Shown here in pieces: positions 1-10,428 of a stretch of DNA of 43,500 bases; within the stretch, counting starts at the first letter, position 1, and the number at the start of each line of letters is the position of its first letter. The notes beneath the pieces are model-generated. The model was given only the letters and a program-made list of their open reading frames with translations, searched no databases and was not told where the DNA came from. This DNA is from Symbiodinium natans. Lineage: Eukaryota > Sar > Dinophyceae > Suessiales > Symbiodiniaceae. The translations under genes and the position numbers were made by a program. Location of the stretch: NCBI GenBank assembly GCA_905221605.1, contig CAJNDS010002544.1, positions 267,958 through 311,457 on the forward strand, written 5' to 3'.

Positions 1-1536
1 GGACAGCGCATGGACAAGTGGCTTCTGATAACTCGGCTTCAACCACTCAGGAGCCGGCTGTGAGTTTGGTGATCGTCAAATGCGCAATCTCGCCTTCACC
101 GCAAAACGATGCAGCCTGTTCCAATCGGCTCAGCTCGGCGCCGCACTCAAGGGCTTGCTGACGGATGGGTCAAGCGGATCGGGCCTTTGGTGACAAATTG
201 AGACATTTGTGACGAGATATTAAAATTGTCAGACATACTTGCATAGTGTTGCGAAATCAGCACTGAATATCATCCTGCATTAGCACGTTGAAGTGCTTTC
301 ACGACTCAGGTCACAGCGGCGGAGGGCCTTCCAATGGATACAACGGAACTACCTGGCAAGCAATGCCCCTTCCGCAATACCCTGGACGCAGTTGTTGTGA
401 ACAGAGAGCCACAAACTTGCCAGGCCCACAGTGCCGCCCCACCGCCATTCTCGCCACTTTCCAGGTCCGCGGTTGCGCATACTCCGCAGCCTGCATCGCT
501 GATCGTATTTCATCGTGAACCCTGCAGCTGCCACTGACGAACTCTTGGTTGGCAACCAGGCCTATGCTGGGTTTGTCACCCACACGTTGCCCGCTGGTGT
601 TTATGCCGGCTCTGAGCCCACACGGCACACGGTTGCCACACCAGAATTGACCAGGGAAGCATGCAGCAGCAGGTCAAGGAACACGATGAACACACGAATT
701 ACCAATCAAGACAACCACAACCCACATCGCAGCACCTCATCTCCGACTTCTCCATCCGGCCACAGGGATGGGCCCAAGAACAGAAGCCTGGTCCAACTTC
801 ATACGACTTCTTTCATCCTGAACATCCCCAAGCCCGCCTCCGTCGCCCACGGATGGGTTCGGAGTCCTGGTAGCCCACCAGAACACCTCCCTGGAGTCGC
901 ACACAGAATCGTTGGGGACAGCATGGGCCAACTACGCTATCCGCTGGCAGACTCCAAGCATCCAACACGATTTCTTACCAGCTTGGCCTGTCCGGCACAT
1001 TCAAGCTGCCACCACTGTATGCAATCTCCGAGTCCCACAACTAAGCCAGCTGGCCCTCTGAAGGAAAGCTGGGTTGCTGCACTTTTGCGCGACCGCCTGA
1101 AACTTCACCATGTGCCGTCTACCCTGACCACGCTGCTCTCAAACGAAAACAATGCACTGTGGCTGAGACTGCACGTACGTCGCGCATTGTGGCCTTGGGC
1201 CACGAAACGGGGAGGTTGATCCCATTGTGCTCAGCGAACTGGAGTAGCACAAGACACTTGAGGAAACGTAGAAGCTCAGATTCGGAACGTTACCAGCTAC
1301 CGTCACATACACCTGCACAAGGCATCCACAGCAGCAAAAGTGAACGTGCTAACTGACTCCACTCCGGACCTCTTCCGAGGTAATAGTGTCTCCAGCCCGG
1401 CGGACACGTACCTGAACCTGGTACGTGATGGCATGTCGGTACGTGCCAACCCAGGTCAACATCCAGAATAGCCTCCGGGGGTTCGCTCACTTGAGAAACA
1501 TCCTGCAGCTCACGCATGGATGCTTTCCCTCAACCA
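1..1536. other. No recognisable gene
   Basis: Moderately GC-rich sequence. Open frames on both strands (the longest, on the plus strand at 515-1219, is about 234 codons) have no motif I recognise and overlap equally long frames on the other strand. Bases 1537 onward belong to the last exon of the first C10-like gene, so part of this stretch is the 3' flank of that gene. Confidence 0.5.
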
Positions 1537-2368
1537 TCACTGTGCTCTGATGTGTTTCACGTGTTGGTCCTCTGTGCCGGGTGCGACGTCCTCAGCGAAG
1601 AGGAGCTCGTTGAGAACGGCACCCTGCAGCGAACCCCTTGGCTCTAACATGCTTCAATCCTTCGTCTCCAGGATAGCCGAGAATAGTCGATGCAACCAGA
1701 GGTCGACACACGTTTCGAGTGCTAAATCTCTGACTGATGGAGTGATTCTTCAGAAATCTTGCCTGCTGCTGGAACTCGCCGTTCGAGGTGATCTCGGGGC
1801 GATCGAACTGCTGCAGCATGTCGAAAACGCCCTGGAGATGCACGAGCTCTGCAGACCACTGGGCCTACCACCGAGCATTGCGATCAACGGCAACCACTTG
1901 GTGGCGAGCCTTCGGGCTGCCGTCGAAGCCGTATCTGGGCAAGACCACCCTCCTTAGTGCAGGAGGACGGAGAAGAACTGTCATCGGACGCGTGCACGCT
2001 GGAACCGCGAGAGCCTTAGAGCCACCACAGGAAGTTACAGGCGGGTGTCTGCACCGTGAGGAACAGCTTCTGCCGCTCCACGCTGAACTTCCTGGGCTCG
2101 GTATGCCTGGGCATTCGGACAGCAATCTGAGAGGGGGGGGGGTCAGCTGCCGGACGGCTTGAGCCACCGGCCGGAGGGCCGCAACCAGCTCCTGACGCCA
2201 CGCCGTGCCCATGGCCTACCCTGGCCTTCTGACCGCTTGGCAGCCCATCTCTGCACATCTACACTGCACACACTGCAGGTCCTTGCGCTTCTGCTGGAAG
2301 TCCGGATCTGAGAAGCCCTGCAGCAGGTCGCGCCTTGGCACAGGGCCCCCTTCGCCAGAGGCTGTCAT
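1537..2368 (-). CDS. Protein C10-like gene, copy A (five exons)
   Basis: Small protein of 120 residues when spliced as 2368..2270, 2215..2151, 1952..1910, 1831..1763, 1623..1537. All exon phases agree and the last exon ends in TGA. Introns are GT-AG (54 bp), GC-AG (198 bp), GC-AG (78 bp) and GC-AG (139 bp), each acceptor being AG followed by G. Seen in order: GFSDPDFQQK, RQELVAALRPVAQAVR, RVVLPRYGFDGSPK, GVFDMLQQFDRPEI, then GAVLNELLFAED. Human C10 has the same order and spacing (AF SAPEN, VATQIQQ-EVIKAYGF, GVLKF...DPEI) and 126 residues; its molecular role is not established, so no function is claimed here. Start: ATG at 2368 gives a 33-codon first exon; an AG 15 bases upstream could accept a spliced leader. 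Head-to-tail neighbours are copies B-E. Recognised by memory of the family, not by search. Confidence 0.5.
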
Positions 2369-3541
2369 CCACAGAGTTCCCAGCTACTTGGAGCTCTCGT
2401 GGTCGCTCATCGTCTTTCAGGGCTGTTTGATGGTCTTCGCTGGTCTTTGATGGCCATGGGTGTCCTTGCCAAGGTGCTGGAGAGCCAACGCCTGGTGGAT
2501 CGAGAGCTTCGGCGGTTCAGGGGCCACCGCCTTCCCCTGGACGCAAGCTCCGAGTTCATCCGCCTACATCCTACGTCGTCCTGCATCCTCCTAGATCTGC
2601 CCCCGGATTTTCCCCATGCCTCTGGCTTGCGAGGCTCGTAGCTCGCCTCACAAAACGGCACGATGGACTGCACTGCACTCAACTCCCCCCGAATCGGACA
2701 GTGACGGTGACACCCCGCAAGGCGATGCAAGGCGCCTTCTCCGCCGGTGCCTCCTCGGGCGCCTCCTCACCTGCTGGCCTCTTCAGCGCATTTGTTTCAG
2801 CTCATTTATCAGCTCATGGCTGGAAGATTGAAGATCTTCGGAACTTTGTGGCTGAGCATCCATGAGGAGACCTGAGGTCAGTGCCGAAGGCTGGGAACTC
2901 CCAGCACCAACAACGCACGGCGGCCATTCAGCTTCTCTGTGTCCTGGACAAGTGGCAGAGAAGTGGCAGAGAAGTGGCAGAGAAGTGGCAGGACCACAGA
3001 TCCCCACAGATTCTCACCGCATCGGCCTTGAACGACGAGAAGGCGCCGTTCTCACCAACCGGCTGCACCAAGCGGCAAGACCGGAGCAGCTCGGGCTTGC
3101 CCAGGTGTGCCACCAGGGCCTGCATCGTACCGCTAGAGCATCCGGCCACATCTTGGCACATCCCGGCAAAATCCCGGCTTTTGCACGTGAGAAGCATCCC
3201 TTCTAGAAGCACCGGGACGGGCCTCCTTCACGCTCTTCATGGTCGCGTTGCTCTTCACGGTCAGGAGCGCCTCCTCGAATGGAAGACATGTGCGCTCAAT
3301 CTGCTCAAGCAGCGAACCGAAGTCCTCATTCGGATGATCCTCTTGGACTGCGTGACGCACCAGCACCTGCACTACCGCTCACTGCAGCTGCTCGCTGCAC
3401 TATGCTGCACGGCATCTCTTCCAGAGACGATTGGCGACTGGAACTTCCAAGCCTCAACGTCGCGCACAGGTGCCGCTGGTCGAGCCGGGGGCGGCCCACG
3501 TGCTTTGGGCTTCGGCTGCCTCTCTGAAGCCTGGGAGATTG
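2369..3541. other. Conserved upstream segment of copy A
   Basis: This segment is repeated upstream of copy B (6113-7250) and, shortened, upstream of C, D and E. On the minus strand it contains coding-like stretches such as LLEQIERTCLPFEEALL (about 3300-3240) and QALVAHLGKPELLRSC (about 3125-3080), each preceded by an AG-G that could be an acceptor. The first is faintly like the helical part of formin FH2 domains and the second like an armadillo-type helix; both resemblances are too weak to name. They may be exons of a second gene lying between C10 copies, 5' exons of a longer C10 fusion, or relics. In copies B-E four bases are missing near 3125 relative to copy A, which shifts the frame unless that point is intronic. 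Confidence 0.4.
2951..2992. repeat. 11-bp minisatellite, about 4 units (copy A)
   Basis: Tandem units of agtggcagaga upstream of copy A: three full units and one partial. The same array has about seven units upstream of copy B and about five upstream of C, D and E. Confidence 0.9.
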
Positions 3542-4268
3542 TGACGTGCGTGAAATCTTGCATCTGTGACACCCAGCATTGCGAAGCGACTTCTGATGTA
3601 GCTCTTTTCCATTGATCGGAGCTGAAGGGGAGGAACGAAGTGGAAGAGGCAGGGCCACCGACTTCTGTGCAAGATTGCGCAAAGACAGCGAACGGCAAAC
3701 ACAAGTTGATTTTCCAAGTATGCCTGCGTCGTTCAGGTCATTACATACTGGCCGCTATGTCAAAATGTGGCAACAGAATGAACTCAGAGCGTAAAGCCGG
3801 CGAAGAAACGATCAGCACCCATTGGATACGGTGCAGGTTTAAGACAAGCTGTTAGCAGCAGAAACCGGTTTGATCATGAATGTTGTGGAGCTTTGATGTG
3901 GTTCATTGCCCTCTTTCTCGCTTCGTCCCGTCGACGCACTCTACGAAATCGGAATAAACCAGTCAAACATTCGCTTCGCAAAAACAAATCCCACGTGCAT
4001 CGCTGTAAGTGTCACTGCGAATTCGGCGTTTAGGCTTGACCCGCAAGGGCACGGCCCGGAAAATCCTGTTTCTTGACAGCCCCTTGTGCGTGGAATCGTC
4101 TAAGGAGAGACATTCTACGGCTTTTCTGACACTTTCATACACCTTCCTTCTTTCACGCTATAGCCAGTAAGTTTATCGCGATGACTGTTGGTCAACCCTG
4201 TTGGCGAAGACGTCTTGTGCTTGGGATGCAGCAGGCCTCGGATTGTGAGAGCTACAGTCCCCCTCTTT
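3542..4268. other. Spacer between copies A and B, no gene seen
   Basis: Sequence unique in the window between the upstream segment of copy A and the last exon of copy B. No motif was recognised on either strand. Confidence 0.5.
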
Positions 4269-4488
4269 TCATGCTTTCGGGATGCCCAGCCCAAGCCACC
4301 CTCCTTCAGCGCAGCCGAAACAAGCCAAGGAAGAGCCAACATGGCTCTCAAGTGGTTGCAGCCAGCAACATGCCAGGTTCCGGACCGCGGTTGGTGGCAC
4401 AACTGCGTTCGCAGGATCCGCCATCTCCTCCGCGAAGAGGAGGTGGTTCAGTATGGCACCCTGGACAGGAGGCAAAGTGCATTACAGC

Positions 4489-4496
4489 GTTGCAGA
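4489..4496. repeat. Target-site duplication, left (gttgcaga)
   Basis: The 8-bp direct repeat gttgcaga lies immediately outside the left inverted terminus and is repeated exactly at 5071-5078. Confidence 0.7.
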
Positions 4497-5070
4497 ATAC
4501 CTACGCCTAACTCCTACTTGCGACCCCCCCCCCCGTATACATTAATTTCCTGGGTTTAACAGGCCAGGAGAAATGCATAACGGACCCTAATGACGTGTGA
4601 TCGATTTTTGCCTTTGTGCTCTTCGGTCGCTTGTAATCACAGAAAAAGCCGATCCCCCCATGGGCCTTTCAGGCGTGAGTTGGGAAGAGCACCTAATAAC
4701 GGAACGACGAGCTACGATGCCTGAGTTGGCAAAAGAGTTGGTGACAAAGTGTGAATCTCTATGAGAAGTTTCTTGGGGGCTGCTGCGGGAATCTGCTAAG
4801 GCCCGGAGAAATGTAAGCTCACCCCCCCCCCCCCTATACATTCCGTAGTTTCCTAGAAATCCAGGGGCTGCCTCCTACAATTTATGGAGCTGCATCGGGA
4901 GCCGCAGAATGTATGACGGACGTCACAGCTTGAATCCATGCAATGTCGGCACCTCAGACCTCACTATACCGACCCCCCCCCTTATACATTTTTGCCGTGG
5001 TGGCCCAATTTTCCCCCTAAGTACCCCCCCCCCCCCCCGCCCCCGCTATACATTAGTTAGGCGTGGGGAT
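4497..5070. mobile_element. MITE-like inverted-repeat DNA element (574 bp)
   Basis: The left end reads atacctACGCCTAACT (4497-4512) and the reverse complement of the right end reads atccccACGCCTAACT (5055-5070): 14 of 16 positions match, with a perfect 10-bp core. Exact 8-bp duplications gttgcaga flank both ends. There is no coding capacity, so it would be a non-autonomous element. An 8-bp duplication is known for hAT, P and Merlin-class transposons; the termini do not start with the usual hAT CA, so the superfamily is left open. Inside are four runs of C, each followed within three bases by tatacatt (about 4523, 4822, 4973 and 5023), suggesting internal duplications. It sits in intron 4 of copy B, about 35 bases from the last-exon acceptor. 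Confidence 0.7.
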
Positions 5071-5078
5071 GTTGCAGA
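5071..5078. repeat. Target-site duplication, right (gttgcaga)
   Basis: Exact copy of the 8 bases at 4489-4496, directly outside the right terminus of the element. Confidence 0.7.
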
Positions 5079-6112
5079 CAACACCTTGTTCAAGAACGGC
5101 CATCTATCGAATCTGCCAAGGAGATGTTTCGTTCAACACTGATGCAGCACTGTCGCAAGAAAGAACTGGAACGGCGAAATCTGAAGAAGAGGTCTTTGCT
5201 GGACTCAAGAAGAACGCTGGCACTAACAAGAAGGGACTAACGAGAAGGGACCACTTCGGGTTCTCATCCCGAAGTTCTTTGTGCCCTTCGAGCCTGGGGT
5301 TTTGTGTGGGTTTGCTCTGAAAAAGTTTGAGTTTGATAAAACAAAATTTGGTGTTTGCGCTGCAGCATCTCCCACACCCGAACAAGATGTGGCATACCAC
5401 GTACAAACACATTCCCCCGCTTCCGGATATTATTTGGGAGATGTACTTTTCAAGTGGGCGAAAACGTGATTAAGCCTTTGGATATACAAAAGCAGACCTC
5501 AGAGTCAAGACAAGGCCTGCTGCTGGAACTCCCCGTTCGAGGTGATCTCCGGGCGATCGAACTGCTGCAGCATGTCGAAAACGCCCTGGAGATGCACGAG
5601 CTCTGCAGACCACTGGGCCTACGACCGAGCATTGCGATCAACGGCAACCACTTGGTGACGAGCCTTCGGGCTGCCGTCGAAGCCGTATCTGGGCAAGACC
5701 ACCTTCCTTAGTGCAGGAGGACGGAAAAGGCCGGACAAAGCCGCGTGCACGCTGGAACCGCGAGAGTCTTAGAGCCACCACAGGAAGTTACAGGCGGGTG
5801 TCTGCACCGTGAGGAACAGCTTCTGCCGCTCCATGCTGAACTTCCTGGGCTCGGTATGCCTTGGAAGTCGGAAAGTCTAACAAGTGTCAGCTGGCGGACG
5901 GCTTGAGCCACCGGCCGGAGGGCCGCAACCAGCTCCTGACGCCACGCCGTGCCCATGGCCTACCCTGGCCTTCTGACCGCTTGGCAGCCCATCTATGCAC
6001 ATCTACACTGCACACACTGCAGGTCCTTGCGCTTCTGCTGGAAGTCCGGATCTGAGAAGCCCTGCAGCAGGTCGCGCCTTGGCACAGGGCCCCCTTCGCC
6101 AGAGGCTGTCAT

Positions 6113-7250
6113 CCACAGAGTTCCCAGCTACTTGGAGCTTTCGTGGTCGCTCATCGTCTTTCAGGGCTGTTTGATGGTCCTTGTCCTTGCCAAGGTGCTG
6201 GAGAGCCAGCGCCTGGTCGATTGAGAGCTTCGGCGGTTCAGGGGCCACCGCCTTCCCCTGGACGCAAGCTCCGAGTTCATCCGCCTACATCCTACGTCGT
6301 CCTGCATCCTCCTAGATCTGCCCCCGGATTTTCCCCATGCCTCTGGCTTGCGAGGCTCGTAGCTCGCCTCACAAAACGGCACGATGGACTGCACTGCACT
6401 CAACTCCCCCCGAATCGGACAGTGACGGTGACACCCCGCAAGGCGATGCAAGGCGCCTTCTCGGCCGGTGCCTCCTCGGGCACCTCCTCACCTGCTGGCC
6501 TCTTCAGCATGCTTCAGCTCAGTTGTTTGCATTTCATTTATCAGCTCGAGGTCAGTGCCGGAGGCTGGGAACTCCCAGCACCAACAACGCACGGCGGCCA
6601 TTCAGCTTCTCTGTGTCCTGGACAAGTGGCAGAGAAGTGGCAGAGAAGTGGCAGAGAAGTGGCAGAGAAGTGGCAGAGAAGTGGCAGAGAAGTGGCAGGA
6701 CCACAGATCCCCACAGATTCTCACCGCATCGGCCTTGAACGACGAGAAGGCGCCGTTCTCACCAACCGGCTGCACCAAGCGGCAAGACCGGAGCAGCTCG
6801 GGCTTGCCCAGGTGTGCCACCAGGGCCTGCAACCGCTAGAGCATCCGGCCACATCTTGGCACATCCCGGCAAAATCCCGGCTTTTGCATGTGAGAAGCAT
6901 CCCTGACGCATCTAGAAGCACCGGGACGGGCCTCCTTCACGCTCTTCATGGTCGCGTTGCTCTTCACGGTCAGGAGCGCCTCCTCGAATGGAAGACATGT
7001 GCGCTCAATCTGCTCAAGCAGCGAACCGAAGTCCTCATTCGGATGATCCTCTTGGACTGCGTGACGCACCAGCACCTGCACTAGCGCTCACTGAAGCTGC
7101 TTGCTGCACTATGCTGCACGGCATCTCTTCCAGAGACGATTGGCGACTGGAACTTCCAAGCCTCAACGTCGCGCACAGGTGCCGCTGGTCGAGCCGGGGG
7201 CGGCCCACGTGCTTTGGGCTTCGACTGCCTCTCTGAAGCCTGGGAGATTG
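6113..7250. other. Conserved upstream segment of copy B
   Basis: Near-copy of 2369-3541, including the minisatellite and the minus-strand pieces LLEQIERTCLPFEEALL and APVRDVEAWKF. Homology to the copy A segment ends abruptly at 7250 (3541 in A), after the shared sequence tgggagattg. No complete gene could be built from it. Confidence 0.4.
6625..6699. repeat. 11-bp minisatellite, about 7 units (copy B)
   Basis: Six full agtggcagaga units and one partial, in the same place as the shorter arrays upstream of the other copies. This is the longest allele of this array in the window. Confidence 0.9.
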
Positions 7251-7430
7251 CGGGGCGATGTTGACGGAGAGGAGTCATCATGGTGAGTCGCGCAAACCCC
7301 TGCTACGAACGGTCAAGTTCGCAAACTTTAGCCGACTACAAGTAAAGCCTGGTGGGCGGAAGTACATAACAGGCTGACAGGGTAGGTTCGTGCAGCTTGT
7401 GCGGTTCCCGTGCAAACTCGGATGCAGGCA
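7251..7430. other. Short spacer before copy C
   Basis: About 180 bases of unique sequence between the upstream segment of copy B and the stop codon of copy C. No motif was recognised. Confidence 0.4.
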
Positions 7431-8285
7431 TCAACAGACTGCAGCAAGCAAACCGTGTCCTACACGCTTCTGCAGTGTGCAAGTCCTGGCCTGCAATGCA
7501 GCAGGGGCTCCAGCGTCCCCAAAGAGCAGGTCATTCAGCACGGCACCCTGAGACCGTCGATCGAAACGACAAACAAATGCAAACAGACGTGAGAGTTGGA
7601 GGGAAATTCATGCAAAACCTATAAGACAACCGGACGTTTCGCACACTTCTACACAAAGCCAACTCCTGCCTGCTGCTGGAACTCGCCGTTCGCGGTGATC
7701 TCCGGGCGATCGAACTGCTGCAGCATGTCGAAAACGCCCTGGAGAAGCACGAGCTCTGCTCCGAGCACTGGGACCACTGCGCCTACGACCGAGCATTGCG
7801 ATCAACGGCAACCACTTGGTGGCGAGCCTTCGGGCTGCCGTCGAAGCCGTATCTGGGCAAGACCACTCTCCTTAGTGCAGGAGGAGGGAAAAGGCCGGAC
7901 AAAGACGCGTGCACGCTGGAACCGCGAGAGTCTTAGAGCCACCACAGGAAGTTACAGGCGGGTGTCTGCACCGTGAGGAACAGCTTCTGCCGCTCCACGC
8001 TGAACTTCCTGGGCTCGGTATGCCTGGGCATTCGGACAGCATCTGAGAGGGGGGGGGGGTCAGCTGCCGGACGGCTTGAGCCACCGGCCGGAGGGCCGCA
8101 ACCAGCTCCTGACGCCACGCCGTGCCCATGGCCTACCCTGGCCTTCTGACCGCTTGGCAGCCCATCTATGCACATCTACACTGCACACACTGCAGGTCCT
8201 TGCGCTTCTGCTGGAAGTCCGGATCTGAGAAGCCCTGCAGCAGGTCGCGCCTTGGCACAGGGCCCCCCCCGCCAGAGGCTGTCAT
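7431..8285 (-). CDS. Protein C10-like gene, copy C (five exons)
   Basis: Exons 8285..8187, 8132..8068, 7870..7828, 7738..7670, 7547..7431 join in frame to 130 residues. Introns 2-4 use GC donors and AG-G acceptors, as in copy A. The C10 core is the same as in copies A and D. The last exon reads GAVLNDLLFGDAGAP and then a tail quite different from the tails of A, B and D/E, ending in TGA at 7433-7431. Intron 2 begins close to a run of about 11 G on the plus strand (8049-8059), one base longer than in D and E. From about 7668 rightward the copy is nearly identical to D and E, while its last exon and intron 4 are not, so the recent duplication did not include its 3' end. Family assignment is by motif order only. 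Confidence 0.45.
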
Positions 8286-8867
8286 CCACAGAGTTCCCAG
8301 CTACTTGGAGCTCTCGTGGTCGCTCATCGTCTTTCAGGGCTGTTTGATGGTCTTCGCTGGTCTTTGATGGCCATGGGTGTCCTTGCCAAGGTGCTGGAGA
8401 GCCAGCGCCTGGTGGATCGAGAGCTTCGGCGGTTCAGGGGCCACCGCCTTCCCCTGGACGCAAGCTCCGAGTTCATCCGCCTACATCCTACGTCGTCCTG
8501 CATCCTCCTAGATCTGCCCCCGGATTTTCCCCATGCCTCTGGCTTGCGAGGCTCGTAGCTCGCCTCACAAAACGGCACGATGGACTGCACTGCACTCAAC
8601 TCCCCCCGAATCGGACAGTGACGGTGACACCCCGCAAGGCGATGCAAGGCGCCTTCTCCGCCGGTGCCTCCTCGGGCGCCTCCTCACCTGCTGGCCTCTT
8701 CAGCGCATTTGTTTCAGCTCATTTATCAGCTCATGGCTGGAAGATTGAAGATCTTCGGAACTTTGTGGCTGAGCATCCATGAGGAGACCTGAGGTCAGTG
8801 CCGAAGGCTGGGAACTCCCAGCACCAACAACGCACGGCGGCCATTCAGCTTCTCTGTGTCCTGGACA

Positions 8868-8920
8868 AGTGGCAGAGAAGTGGCAGAGAAGTGGCAGAGA
8901 AGTGGCAGAGAGATGGCAGG
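8868..8920. repeat. 11-bp minisatellite, about 5 units (copy C; same in D and E)
   Basis: Four agtggcagaga units and a degenerate fifth (gagatggcagg). Identical arrays recur 2143 and 4286 bases further right. Confidence 0.85.
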
Positions 8921-9668
8921 AGGACCACAGATCTCCACAGATTCTCACCGCATCGGCCTTGAACGACGAGAAGGCGCCGTTCTCACCAACCGGCTGCACC
9001 AAGCGGCAAGACCGGAGCAGCTCGGGCTTGCCCAGGTGTGCCACCAGGGCCTGCAACCGCTAGAGCATCCGGCCACATCTTGGCACATCCCGGCAAAATC
9101 CCGGCTTTTGCATGTGAGAAGCATCCCTGACGCATCTAGAAGCACCGGGACGGGCCTCCTTCACGCTCTTCATGGTCGCGTTGCTCTTCACGGTCAGGAG
9201 CGCCTCCTGGACGCACAGTGGATAGTAGAAGCATGCAGCATGCCCGCGTAGCACACACCGCACCTTGCAAGATAGTATCTACCGATATCTATCAGAGTTC
9301 ACCTGTGTGTGATATCTGGTGGTCTGAGAGTTCTCATCATGTCTGAGTCCTCGTTTGGAAAGTCGTCTTGCACGGCATGGCGGACAACGACCTGACTCTC
9401 AACTCTGCATAACTCTACATCTCAAGGAGGCAAGGACACATGAAAAGTCAGGCCACCTCGATGTCATGAACTGGCATCGCTTGCCGCGCAGGCGGCGCGC
9501 GGGTCTTCTTGGACCTTCCTGATACCTAGCAGGAAACACAGGACGCTTGCGCTGTATGCGGCTGAGCGGTTGAGCTTTGCGACATTCAGGGCATAAGGCA
9601 TGGCCTCCGGCTCGGGGAACGCCTCAAGCCAGGCTGAACAGGTGAGGAGCACCATGGTGCTCACCCCT

Positions 9669-10428
9669 TCAGCTGAAGCTCCTGGGGCTGCCAGCCTGCA
9701 CGGGAGGTCGAATTGCCTCTGCCGGGTCTTCCGCGAAGAGGAGGTGGTTGAGAACAGCGCCCTATGCCAACGAGGCAAAGAGGTGCATGTTGGCGCCACA
9801 GCCCAAGTCCTGCCTGCTGCTGGAACTCCCCGTTCGCGGTGATCTCCGGGCGATCGAACTGCTGCAGCATGTCGAAAACGCCCTGGAGAAGCACGAGCTC
9901 TGCTCCGAGCACTGGGACCACTGCGCCTACGACCGAGCATTGCGATCAACGGCAACCACTTGGTGGCGAGCCTTCGGGCTGCCGTCGAAGCCGTATCTGG
10001 GCAAGACCACTCTCCTTAGTGCAGGAGGAGGGAAAAGGCCGGACAAAGACGCGTGCACGCTGGAACCGCGAGAGTCTTAGAGCCACCACAGGAAGTTACA
10101 GGCGGGTGTCTGCACCGTGAGGAACAGCTTCTGCCGCTCCACGCTGAACTTCCTGGGCTCGGTATGCCTGGGCATTCGGACAGCATCTGAGAGGGGGGGG
10201 GGTCAGCTGCCGGACGGCTTGAGCCACCGGCCGGAGGGCCGCAACCAGCTCCTGACGCCACGCCGTGCCCATGGCCTACCCTGGCCTTCTGACCGCTTGG
10301 CAGCCCATCTATGCACATCTACACTGCACACACTGCAGGTCCTTGCGCTTCTGCTGGAAGTCCGGATCTGAGAAGCCCTGCAGCAGGTCGCGCCTTGGCA
10401 CAGGGCCCCCCCCGCCAGAGGCTGTCAT
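9669..10428 (-). CDS. Protein C10-like gene, copy D (five exons)
   Basis: Exons 10428..10330, 10275..10211, 10014..9972, 9882..9814, 9761..9669 join in frame to 122 residues ending in TGA. Introns are 54, 196, 89 and only 52 bp; numbers 2-4 have GC donors. The protein reads GFSDPDFQQK, ALRPVAQAVR, RVVLPRYGF, GVFDMLQQFDRPEI and GAVLNHLLFAEDPAEA. The ATG at 10428 matches the start used in the other copies. Neighbours C and E lie head to tail on the same strand with about 1.4 kb of shared spacer, the arrangement expected for tandem dinoflagellate genes. It is 5'-shortened relative to A and B only in the upstream segment, not in the C10 reading frame. Confidence 0.45.

Larger units (their letters stand above)
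4269..6112 (-). pseudogene. Protein C10-like gene, copy B, damaged donor and element in intron 4
   Basis: Same five-exon plan as copy A: 6112..6014, 5959..5895, 5706..5664, 5585..5517, 4460..4269. Joined in frame this would give about 155 residues, with a longer C-terminal tail than the other copies. The intron-2 donor that is GC in copies A and C-E reads CC here (5894-5893), so normal splicing would probably fail or shift frame; this is the main reason for calling it a pseudogene. Intron 4 is 1056 bp, against 52-139 bp in the other copies, because it carries the inverted-repeat element at 4497-5070. The core C10 motifs (GFSDPDFQQK, PRYGF, GVFDML, PEI, GAILNHLLFAEE) are intact. Copy B is the most diverged member in its C-terminus and lacks the intron-2 poly-C run of its siblings. 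It could still be functional if dinoflagellate splicing accepts another donor nearby. Confidence 0.45.

Noticed and set aside
515-1219. 234-codon plus-strand open frame
   Set aside because: No motif, strongly skewed composition, and comparable frames on the other strand; likely chance in GC-rich DNA.
1761-1963. Plus-strand reading LLLELPVRGDLRAIELLQHVENALE in the array (split: LLLELPVRGD / AIELLQHVENALE)
   Set aside because: It looks protein-like, but it is the antisense of C10 exon 4; the minus strand has matching family motifs, splice sites and a paralogue at 21 kb.
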